44,796 nt of DNA, taken from IMG/VR virus record IMGVR_UViG_3300022188_000019, positions 1 to 44,796 of that record, one strand, 5' to 3'. Both the position numbers and the translations under genes were made by a program. The notes under the pieces are model-generated. The model did no database searches. It worked only from the letters and a program-made list of their open reading frames with translations, and had not been told where the DNA came from. Shown here piece after piece: positions 8,314 through 15,063 of this stretch. How positions within the stretch are numbered: the first letter of the stretch is position 1; each line of letters opens with the position of its first letter. The stretch comes from a virus.

Positions 8314-8335
8314 TTTATGACTTGTTGTTTATAAT
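8308..8335 (+). promoter_or_regulatory. Consensus rightward promoter of the early/metabolic genes
   Basis: Perfect -35 TTGACA (8308-8313), 16-nt spacer, perfect -10 TATAAT (8330-8335). The start of transcription is expected near 8342, followed by SD AAGGAGG (8358-8364) and the RNase HII ATG at 8371. This is the closest match to the sigma-70 consensus in the window and the likely strong early promoter for the rightward genes. Confidence 0.88.
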
Positions 8336-8370
8336 ACCCAATAGAACAGATCATATGAAGGAGGTTAAAG

Positions 8371-9078
8371 ATGGCTGCTTATCAGATTGGTATTGATGAG
8401 GTTGGAGCTGCTGCGTGGGCGGGGCCTATGGGTATGGCTGGTGTTGTGATAAACAGGTGGGGTATGGAAAGGAAGCCCCGCGATTGTAAGTCGTTTTCGA
8501 GTCATAGTGCTCGTGTGACTTATTTGAAGCGCGCGCTTGATACATCTGATTTTGATTATGTATTTGTTTTGATACCACCGGCATTTATAGATCGTGCTGG
8601 GATGACGGAAGCGCGCCGCTTAGGTGTATTTTTCATAACCACATCGTTTATGGAAGGCCTAGGATATGATGATAATGATATCGAGACTATAATTGATGGT
8701 AAGTATAATTTTGGTGCAAATAAACATTTGATTAAAGGTGATACGAAGTTGCTCAACATTTCGTTTGCATCTGTGATAGCGAAAGTTTTGCGCGATAGAG
8801 TTATGATGACTGTGTTTGATGAGGATCATGATTATTGGTTATGGAAGAGCAATAAAGGGTATTATTCAAAGAGTCATCTTGAGAGAGTGAAGCAGTATGG
8901 TTTAACTGATTGGCATAGGAGACGATGGAGGATAAATGTTGATGCGCATGAATCTGATATTAAAGTTGGTAATGCTGATGATGTTGTTATTGTGATGGGG
9001 AAAGATGTTTTGGAAGATGTTGATAAGTTTAATAAAAAGATAGCGTATAAGAGATACAAGGTGAATTTTATTATGTAA
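8371..9078 (+). CDS. rnhB: Ribonuclease HII-like protein with altered GRG motif
   Basis: 235 aa. RNase HII cleaves RNA in RNA/DNA hybrids and at single ribonucleotides in DNA. Visible are GIDEVG (D9, E10), IIDG (D109), KGD (D124) and ASVIAKVLRDRVM, so the DEDD catalytic set is present, followed by a GYYSKSHLERVKQYG...HRRR tail typical of the family. The family GRG motif after the first Asp/Glu pair, which senses the ribonucleotide 2'-OH, reads GAA here (residues 12-14), a marked change. A C-terminal extension of about 45 residues is acidic, then basic. First gene after the rightward promoter, with an excellent SD. It probably removes primers or ribonucleotides during phage replication; the changed motif may alter junction recognition. 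Confidence 0.88.
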   Translation: MAAYQIGIDEVGAAAWAGPMGMAGVVINRWGMERKPRDCKSFSSHSARVTYLKRALDTSDFDYVFVLIPPAFIDRAGMTEARRLGVFFITTSFMEGLGYDDNDIETIIDGKYNFGANKHLIKGDTKLLNISFASVIAKVLRDRVMMTVFDEDHDYWLWKSNKGYYSKSHLERVKQYGLTDWHRRRWRINVDAHESDIKVGNADDVVIVMGKDVLEDVDKFNKKIAYKRYKVNFIM

Positions 9079-9090
9079 AGGAGCGCGCTT

Positions 9091-9594
9091 ATGAAAGTCG
9101 GCATTTTTGGCAAGATAGATATTGGATTGAAAACTTATCTATCCAATAATGGTCATAAGGTTATCAATTTGCTTGCTTATGACCCTGCTGATGTGAAGGT
9201 CGATGCAATACTTGTTATACATCCTGATAAAATTCTTCATAGTGATTCAGTGAGGAATCTTGATCCGTATTCAGTTGCGGATCAGTATTTTATTTCTATA
9301 ATGCGTTATTTACCGTCGTTAGTTAGTCCGAGGAATAATGTGGGTTATATTCTTTATATAACGAGGGACAAGATAAAGTATTTTGACAAGTATGTTGTTT
9401 CGAGGTTAAAGCAGATGTATAATATTCGAAGGGTTGTGAAGTTAAAGAATGTGAGGCAGGGCATTCGTGCTGTAGTGCGGGCGCTTCAAAAATATTTTGA
9501 TGAAAATTATGAACGCGTTGAATTTAAGTTGTCTATATATAGGGTTTCATTGGCATATCAGCGTGTAAGGAAGATGGTATTTGAAGATGATTAA
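9091..9594 (+). CDS. Hypothetical protein with Rossmann-like start (167 aa)
   Basis: ATG at 9091 has SD AAGGAG 8 nt upstream, and the SD-to-start spacer is exactly the polar motif GCGCGCTT. The N-terminus MKVGIFGKIDIGLKTYL, then NGHKVINLL, has the beta-alpha-beta look of a nucleotide-binding or Rossmann-like fold, followed by DAILVIHPD. The rest is basic and helical. No catalytic motif or family is recognised. It starts 12 nt after the RNase HII stop, so it is co-transcribed. Confidence 0.7.
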   Translation: MKVGIFGKIDIGLKTYLSNNGHKVINLLAYDPADVKVDAILVIHPDKILHSDSVRNLDPYSVADQYFISIMRYLPSLVSPRNNVGYILYITRDKIKYFDKYVVSRLKQMYNIRRVVKLKNVRQGIRAVVRALQKYFDENYERVEFKLSIYRVSLAYQRVRKMVFEDD

Positions 9595-10171
9595 GGGGCC
9601 GATATATCATTCACTCAGGAATTTTTGGGATTATAAGTCGTTTATTGAAGATCACGGTATAACTGGATATAGGAAGACGATTGCGGTGCTTATAAAATAT
9701 TTTTTAGTAGCGCCGGATTATATTGTGGCGTCGCTTGGTGTTCCAGAGGAAGTGCGAAAAAATGTTTCCAATTCAGAATTTTATCCTGCTATTTTTTTGT
9801 ATTTTATGGAGGAGTTCTTTGATATATTGAAAAAACATTACACTGGTAATTTACGGAATGATTTAGCAAAAGCGGTTTTGGATGAAAATGATAGGTATCC
9901 TGTTGTTGCATTTGGGTATATATTTACGAGGTATTCGGAGATGAGGTATGTATGCGGAGAGGAGGCTTATGATGAAGTGTTTAGAAGGCTTGGTGAGTTG
10001 TATCCTGATGTAAAACCTCTTGATTTTTTGGGTCTTATGAATATACTTTCGTATGAGGCTGATAATGTTGTGATATATAATTCGGTTGATGAGCTATTGG
10101 AGATATTGTTGTATGGTAAATTAGAGCAGCAGGAGGGTATTTGGGATGATAAAGGTGAAGAAATTGAGTGA
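9581..10171 (+). CDS. Acidic hypothetical protein (196 aa)
   Basis: Chosen start is TTG at 9581, 7 nt after AAGGAAG (9567-9573); an ATG two codons later (9587) is the alternative. The protein is aromatic and acidic, ending in a run of Glu (LEQQEGIWDDKGEEIE). Helical pattern throughout, no membrane segment, no motif recognised. It overlaps the preceding gene by 14 nt and the dUTPase gene by 26 nt, so translation is probably coupled. Confidence 0.72.
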   Translation: MKMIKGPIYHSLRNFWDYKSFIEDHGITGYRKTIAVLIKYFLVAPDYIVASLGVPEEVRKNVSNSEFYPAIFLYFMEEFFDILKKHYTGNLRNDLAKAVLDENDRYPVVAFGYIFTRYSEMRYVCGEEAYDEVFRRLGELYPDVKPLDFLGLMNILSYEADNVVIYNSVDELLEILLYGKLEQQEGIWDDKGEEIE

Positions 10172-10565
10172 TGATGCAAAGTTGCCGAAGCGCGCTTATG
10201 ACTCTGTTGGTTATGATTTGTATTCAATTGAAGATGTTGAGTTGTTTAAACATGATGTAAAAAAAGTTCATACGGGTATAGCGGTTGAGATTCCTGAGGG
10301 GTATGTTGGGATTATAAAGGAGCGTAGTAGTATTGGATCGAAGGGTATAGCTGTGAGGGCTGGTGTTATAGATCCAGATTATAGGGGGGAGGTTATCGTT
10401 GTGTTGCAGAGTATTAATAATGTGTATTATAAGATCAAAAAAGGTGACAAGATTGCTCAGTTATTGATAGTTCCGGCGCTTATTGATGATATTGTTGAAG
10501 TTGAGGAACTTACACCTACGGAAAGGGGCGCTAATGGATTTGGATCAAGTGATAAAAAGAGTTGA
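10146..10565 (+). CDS. dut: Trimeric dUTPase
   Basis: Hydrolyses dUTP to dUMP and pyrophosphate, keeping uracil out of phage DNA and feeding dTMP synthesis. 139 aa, full family length, with all five motifs in order: DSVGYDLYS, ERSSIGSKG, AGVIDPDYRGEV (catalytic Asp), KKGDKIAQLLIVP, and the C-terminal lid RGANGFGSS (consensus RGxGGFGST). SD GGAGGG lies about 8 nt upstream, inside the preceding gene. It works with the neighbouring RNR in nucleotide supply. Confidence 0.96.
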   Translation: MIKVKKLSDDAKLPKRAYDSVGYDLYSIEDVELFKHDVKKVHTGIAVEIPEGYVGIIKERSSIGSKGIAVRAGVIDPDYRGEVIVVLQSINNVYYKIKKGDKIAQLLIVPALIDDIVEVEELTPTERGANGFGSSDKKS

Positions 10566-11091
10566 GATAAAAAAAGATCTTGATGAGATATCAGAGGTAG
10601 TTTCTGATAGGCTCATAGTTGGTGTTGATATATCGAAGAGAAAAGAATATCTAAGTATTTTTGATATATCTACTGGTGTTTTGTATATTGTTGTTATGGA
10701 GAGAAGCGGCGCTTTTTACTATTCATCTATTCTTGAATTCATGCGTGGCAAATCTATATTACTGCTTGTTGAAAAACCATTTCTGCTTCGTAATATAAGG
10801 ACATATGGTGATCTTTCGAATGTTGCACATGAGTTTTATGTTTTGAGTGAGGTAGCGAATTTGTATTTTGATGCTCACATTGAGGTCAGGTATGTTGAGC
10901 CAACTTTATGGCAGAGTGATATTTTAGGGATAACGGGGAGAGTAAGATCGAAAGAAAGAAAGAAGATTGGGATGGACTATGTAAAAAAATATCTTGACAT
11001 TGACATAAAGGATCATAATGTAACAGACAGCATATTGATATGTTTCTATGCGTATAGAGAATGGTATAATAAAATAAAGATGCCTCCTTAG
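10534..11091 (+). CDS. RuvC/RNase H-fold Holliday junction resolvase-like protein
   Basis: About 185 aa from ATG 10534, preceded by GGAAAGG; the upstream in-frame start inside dut has no SD. The RNase H-like pattern is clear: IVGVDIS (D32) on strand 1, ILLLVEKP (E80) on strand 4, and DHNVTDS (D160, D165) on the last helix, followed by a helical tail. Between them lie VEPTLWQSDILGITGR and the basic RSKERKK, as in RuvC and poxvirus A22-type resolvases. Likely role: cutting four-way junctions before packaging. It overlaps dut by 32 nt. A second junction-type nuclease (PD-(D/E)XK) is encoded at 4399-4890. Confidence 0.78.
   Translation: MDLDQVIKRVEIKKDLDEISEVVSDRLIVGVDISKRKEYLSIFDISTGVLYIVVMERSGAFYYSSILEFMRGKSILLLVEKPFLLRNIRTYGDLSNVAHEFYVLSEVANLYFDAHIEVRYVEPTLWQSDILGITGRVRSKERKKIGMDYVKKYLDIDIKDHNVTDSILICFYAYREWYNKIKMPP
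11062..11070 (+). promoter_or_regulatory. Extended -10 promoter element TGGTATAAT
   Basis: A perfect extended -10 (TGn plus TATAAT) lies in the last codons of the RuvC-like gene. There is no good -35 at 16-18 nt, as is common for extended -10 promoters. The predicted start of transcription, about 11077, falls at the foot of the GATGCCT/AGGCATC stem. The same element recurs at 41595-41603. Confidence 0.5.
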
Positions 11092-11153
11092 CTCCTTTTA
11101 GGTGCAAGGCATCCCTCCCTTGGTGGGCAAAGCTCCTTATTTGGGGCTTTTTG
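11077..11153 (+). ncRNA. Possible ~75-nt structured RNA or leader
   Basis: Between the extended -10 element and an intrinsic terminator lies a compact sequence able to fold into a 7-bp stem (GATGCCT 11079-11085 with AGGCATC 11107-11113), a weak CCC/GGG hairpin around 11115-11127, and the terminator hairpin. Its unpaired parts repeat CTCC four times, which is complementary to SD sequences such as the AGGAGG just before the amidase gene. It overlaps the last codons of the RuvC-like gene. It could be a small RNA with anti-SD loops, or an attenuator leader for the amidase/RNR genes. It is not a tRNA: the T-arm is missing. Confidence 0.35.
11129..11153 (+). terminator. Intrinsic terminator after RuvC-like gene
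   Basis: AAAGCTCC (11129-11136), loop TTATTT, then GGGGCTTT ending in a run of five T (11148-11152). An 8-bp stem with one G-U pair plus a U-tract is a normal rho-independent terminator. It separates the early recombination/dUTPase genes from the amidase and RNR genes, or acts as an attenuator for them. Confidence 0.75.
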
Positions 11154-11174
11154 ATTTATTAGGAGGGTGGAATA

Positions 11175-11780
11175 ATGAGAAATTTTAGGCCAAATAATGG
11201 GATGATAGGTTTATTGCGTAGGAAGGGTTTTCATTTGAACATTAATATTTCAAGTATTTTGAAAGCTTATAATTATTTAAAAAGGTTTTTGGGGGTGCTT
11301 ATGAAATGTAAAAGACCTATAAGGAAGATCATTATACATTGTTCTGCCAGTGATTTTGGTGATGCAAAAGTTATAGATGAGTGGCATCGTATGAGGGGTT
11401 TTAAAAAGATTGGTTATCATTTTGTGATATTGAATGGGAAGAGGCGCGCCCATGAACCTTACAATGAAGATGATGATGGCAAGGTTGAATACGGGCGAGA
11501 TGTATGTGAGCAAGGTGCACATGTGGCAGGACATAATCAAGATAGTATAGGAATATGTTTGATTGGTAATCCTGATAGAATAGGTAAGATTGAAGAATGG
11601 TTTACACCAAAACAGATAGAATCACTTATTCTGCTTTTGAATAGGCTTATGAATGATTTTAACTTGAGTACTTCGAATATTTTTGGGCATAATGATTTTG
11701 CGAATAAAATCTGTCCGGGGTTTCATGTGAAGGAGTTTTTGGAGGATTATGCAAAGCGTTTTGAGAAAGGAGGTAAGTAA
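11175..11780 (+). CDS. N-acetylmuramoyl-L-alanine amidase (T7 lysozyme type)
   Basis: Cuts the amide bond between MurNAc and the peptide in peptidoglycan: endolysin or cell-wall-entry enzyme. The Amidase_2 domain spans about 43-200, with predicted zinc ligands H55 (IIIHCSAS), H172 (GHND) and C180 (ICPG); the H-x7-C spacing matches T7 lysozyme. A 42-residue basic, partly hydrophobic N-terminal part precedes it. The ATG at 11175 has SD AGGAGGG about 6 nt upstream; an internal ATG at 11301 preceded by GGGGGTG could give the bare domain. No holin was recognised nearby. Its position before RNR rather than with lysis genes recalls T7 gp3.5, which also regulates RNA polymerase, but that role is not shown here. 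Confidence 0.9.
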   Translation: MRNFRPNNGMIGLLRRKGFHLNINISSILKAYNYLKRFLGVLMKCKRPIRKIIIHCSASDFGDAKVIDEWHRMRGFKKIGYHFVILNGKRRAHEPYNEDDDGKVEYGRDVCEQGAHVAGHNQDSIGICLIGNPDRIGKIEEWFTPKQIESLILLLNRLMNDFNLSTSNIFGHNDFANKICPGFHVKEFLEDYAKRFEKGGK

Positions 11781-14700
11781 TGTATAAGGGTAATGATGCT
11801 TATGAGGAATGGCGGGCGCTTGTCTGGAATAAATACAAACATAATGAAAATGAGACGCCTGAAGATGTTTTGAATCGTACAGCTGAAGTATATTATCCTC
11901 CGATGAAAGATGTATTTTTCGACGAGAATGGTAATTTAACATATCGTGTTTTTCCTGGTGGGCGGGTTATGTATGCAGCCGGGAAGGAGGGTGCTTCTCC
12001 CTACAACTGCTCAGTGATACCATCACCGGATGATAGTATGGAAGGGATATTTGATACTGCGAAGCGCATGGCTTTGGCTTTTAAGTCCGGGTTAGGTGTT
12101 GGATTGGACATATCTACATTGCGGCCGGAGGGCGCTTCTGTCAAGCGTGGTAGTGCGGGTAGTTCGACTGGTGCATGGTCATGGGCTGAACTTTATTCGA
12201 CTGTAACAGGGCTTGTTGGGCAATCAAATCGAAGGGGAGCTCTTCTTCTTTCCATAGATATATCTCATCCTGATATTTTGAAATTTGTAAAGATGAAGCA
12301 TGATTTAAATCAGGAGAATATTAATTTTATTGCTCAACTTGGAATAACGGAAGACCATCCTTTCTATGAGCAGGCAAAGTATTTATTAAGTCGTCATCAA
12401 GTTAGATATGCAAATATTTCAGTCAGAGTGACTGATGAATTTATGTGTGCTGTCGAGGATGATAAGGATTGGGAATTGTATTATGAAGTCAAGCATGATG
12501 ATGGAACAACTGAAGTTATATCGCAGGCTGTAAAAGCGCGCGATTTGTGGAATCAGATTATTGAGAATATGTATGAGTCATCTGAGCCGGGCTTCTTATT
12601 TATTGATAGAATTCAGGAGAATTATATTTTACATGAGTATGAACCGATAGTAACGACGAATCCGTGTGTTACTGCTGATACATGGGTTATGACATCAGAA
12701 GGGGCGCGCTTCGTAAAAGATCTTATAAACAAACCTTGTGATGTTCTTGTAAATGGAAAACCATATAGATCTGAGAAAGGGTTTTTCCACACTGGGATAA
12801 AAAAAGTTTATCGGATAAGGACAAAGGAAGGATTTGAAATTAAAGCAACATCTGATCATCCTTTTATGAAAGCATCTTATCCTGAGAATAAGTGGGTTGA
12901 ACTTCGTGATCTTCAGGTGGGTGATAGGATATTATTGAATAATCACAGGTCTTTTGATTATGGGGATATTGATCTTTCAGATTTTGATGAGGGTTATAGA
13001 CTTGCTGGTTATGATGACATTGATGAAAAGATTCAGGAATATGAAAGCTTGTCGTATTCATTTCAACTTGGTTTTCTGAGGTCTTTATTTGATCAATTTG
13101 GGCGCGCTTCCATCATTCCAGACGGCGTTATTATATCTTTAACTTCAGGATTTTCTTTTACTACATTTCAGTCTATACAAAGAATGTTATTGAGATTTGG
13201 GATAATGTCCGAAATACAGAAGGTTATGAATAACGGTTATAGGCTTGTTATAAAAGATGATAATGTTAAAGTATTTTATGGTAAAATTGGATTTAGTAAT
13301 CCTGATGAAAACTTAATGCTTGATGCATATATTTCGTCTTGTGATTTGAAAGAAGAGGATTTTGTTGTTGAGATAGAGGGTATTGATTATGTGGGCGAAG
13401 AGGATGTATTTGATATACAGGTAGGCGGCGCTCATTCCTTTGATGCGAATGGTTTTTGGGTGCATAATTGTGGTGAAGTTCCCTTGGGTGAATGGGGTAT
13501 GTGTAATCTTATATCTGTGAATTTGCCTGCACATTTAGATAAGGACAATAATATTAATTGGGGTAAGCTTGAAGAGACTATAAGGTATTCAATAAGATTT
13601 GCGGACGCGCTTATAGACAAAGCATATTATCCATTTGAGGAATTTAAGACATCAGCACAAAGGTTGAGGAAAATCGGACTTGGATTGATGGGGCTTGCTG
13701 ATGTCTTTTTATTTAAGCAGTGTCGTTATGGGTCAGATGAATCTGTAAAGATGTCATCAGAGATAGCGAAGTTTTTTGCAAAGGTTGCATTTGATGAATC
13801 AGTAGAGTTAGCAAAAAAGTATGGGCCCGCTCCTGCTATAGAGGAATATTTTGGAAATGATTTTGAGAAAATGATATTATCATCTAAGTTTTTACAGAAA
13901 CTTACAGAAACTTTTCCGGATCTTGGAGATAAAATAAAGAAGTATGGACTGAGAAATACAAACTTGTTATCTATAGCACCTACTGGTTCAATATCGATAC
14001 TTGCTGGTGTTTCAAGTGCTTTTGAACCTGTGTTTTATTTACATATGAAGCGGTGGTCTGACAGTTTTAAGCGAATGGTTGAATTTGAGCATCCGGCTTA
14101 TACTGAATTGAAACGCCGTGGAGTTATAAAGGATGATGAAAAACCAGATTGGCTTGTTACTGCTGAAGAGATTGATCCGAAAGATAAGCTTAAAATTCAT
14201 GCTGCATTACAGGAGTGGGTTGATTTATCTATATCGAACACATATGTTCTTTCGGAGAAAGTCACTAAAGATGATGTTGCTGATTTTGTTATGAAAGCAT
14301 GGAAATCTGGTGTAAAGGGTGTAACTATTTATCGTCATGGTACTCGTGGTGCTGTGATAAGTGCAGCAGGAGAGAAGAAAGATGAAAAAGATGATGAAAG
14401 GCAGGAGATTACTCTTGATGATATTGATTATAGAAGGGGTTATAGTTTGAATGCCGTATCGTATAAGTTTGTGGATAAGAATGGTAAGAACATTTACATT
14501 AATGTTGCTGGGGAGAGGCGCGCGCCTCTTGAAGTATATTTAGGTTCCAAAAGTATATATCCGCAAGATTTTGTTATAGCATTTAATACGGTGTTATCAA
14601 TGTATTTAAAAGATCTGTATGTGCTTTCTGAAAAGTATGATAAATCATTTTATAAGAGAAAGCTTTCGAAGATTATTGATGAATTAATGGAGATTCGCAG

Positions 14701-15037
14701 TCATGATGGAGCGATGTTTTTCTTAGGTCATAGGATTTATTCACCTGTAGGTTTTTGGGCGATGGCGCTTAAATACTTTAGAGATGGACGAACACCAGAA
14801 AAAGAACTTGAAATTCGTTCATCTATGGTTATGAATATAAATATGAATATGCAAAGAGAAGAAGAGCATAAGGTTATTGATCTTTATCCCGGTGGGCTTA
14901 GTAATCCACCGCAGGATGATGCAATATTAACGAAATGTCCAAATTGCGGCGCTTATATCTGGACAAAAGAGCATGAGTTCGAGTTTGATTGTAATTATCC
15001 TTGTCCGAATTGTGGGTATAGTAATAAGTGTGATTGA
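11780..15037 (+). CDS. nrdJ: Class II (B12-dependent) ribonucleotide reductase with intein
   Basis: Reduces ribonucleotides to deoxyribonucleotides. The extein shows NCSVIPSPDDSMEGIF, then GLGVGLDISTLRPEG, the NPCGE radical-site motif, RNTNLLSIAPTGSIS (a phosphate-binding loop), GVKGVTIYRHGTRG and a C-terminal zinc-ribbon-like set of Cys pairs (CPNCG...CPNCG), the pattern of adenosylcobalamin-dependent NrdJ. The frame is 1085 codons, of which 268 (residues 296-563) are an intein; the spliced protein is about 817 aa. The intein splits NP from CGE, so the +1 residue is the catalytic cysteine itself: no activity without splicing. The start overlaps the amidase stop (TAATG), with SD AAAGGAGG. No B12 riboswitch was recognised upstream. 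No separate radical-generating subunit is needed for this class. Confidence 0.94.
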   Translation: MYKGNDAYEEWRALVWNKYKHNENETPEDVLNRTAEVYYPPMKDVFFDENGNLTYRVFPGGRVMYAAGKEGASPYNCSVIPSPDDSMEGIFDTAKRMALAFKSGLGVGLDISTLRPEGASVKRGSAGSSTGAWSWAELYSTVTGLVGQSNRRGALLLSIDISHPDILKFVKMKHDLNQENINFIAQLGITEDHPFYEQAKYLLSRHQVRYANISVRVTDEFMCAVEDDKDWELYYEVKHDDGTTEVISQAVKARDLWNQIIENMYESSEPGFLFIDRIQENYILHEYEPIVTTNPCVTADTWVMTSEGARFVKDLINKPCDVLVNGKPYRSEKGFFHTGIKKVYRIRTKEGFEIKATSDHPFMKASYPENKWVELRDLQVGDRILLNNHRSFDYGDIDLSDFDEGYRLAGYDDIDEKIQEYESLSYSFQLGFLRSLFDQFGRASIIPDGVIISLTSGFSFTTFQSIQRMLLRFGIMSEIQKVMNNGYRLVIKDDNVKVFYGKIGFSNPDENLMLDAYISSCDLKEEDFVVEIEGIDYVGEEDVFDIQVGGAHSFDANGFWVHNCGEVPLGEWGMCNLISVNLPAHLDKDNNINWGKLEETIRYSIRFADALIDKAYYPFEEFKTSAQRLRKIGLGLMGLADVFLFKQCRYGSDESVKMSSEIAKFFAKVAFDESVELAKKYGPAPAIEEYFGNDFEKMILSSKFLQKLTETFPDLGDKIKKYGLRNTNLLSIAPTGSISILAGVSSAFEPVFYLHMKRWSDSFKRMVEFEHPAYTELKRRGVIKDDEKPDWLVTAEEIDPKDKLKIHAALQEWVDLSISNTYVLSEKVTKDDVADFVMKAWKSGVKGVTIYRHGTRGAVISAAGEKKDEKDDERQEITLDDIDYRRGYSLNAVSYKFVDKNGKNIYINVAGERRAPLEVYLGSKSIYPQDFVIAFNTVLSMYLKDLYVLSEKYDKSFYKRKLSKIIDELMEIRSHDGAMFFLGHRIYSPVGFWAMALKYFRDGRTPEKELEIRSSMVMNINMNMQREEEHKVIDLYPGGLSNPPQDDAILTKCPNCGAYIWTKEHEFEFDCNYPCPNCGYSNKCD
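12665..13468 (+). other. Intein in RNR (268 aa)
   Basis: Starts Cys1 (CVTADTWVMT) directly after NP and ends FWVHN directly before the catalytic CGE. Splicing blocks seen: A (CVTADTWVM), B (KATSDHPF with the TxxH histidine), F (DVFDIQVGGAHSF) and G (WVHN|C). In the middle, GFLRSLFDQFGRASI resembles one LAGLIDADG motif (usual form FLRGLFDADGS) with the acidic catalytic positions lost; no second intact copy is visible. It is probably splicing-competent, with a decayed homing endonuclease. Confidence 0.93.
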
Positions 15038-15063
15038 TAAATATAACATAGGAGGCACTACTG

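Noticed and set aside
8085-8354. 89-codon minus-strand frame across the divergent promoter
   Set aside because: It would have to be transcribed from upstream through both promoter elements; no SD and no family resemblance; the 667-aa frame in the same direction is far longer.
11079-11153. tRNA-like look (CCTCCTTAGCTCC with G-rich end)
   Set aside because: The D-stem does not pair, there is no TTCRA T-loop and no sensible anticodon stem; the right part is a terminator.
11092-11779. Cobalamin riboswitch upstream of the B12-dependent RNR
   Set aside because: No conserved GCCACTG box or B12-box-like architecture is visible; the gap before RNR is nil because the amidase overlaps it.
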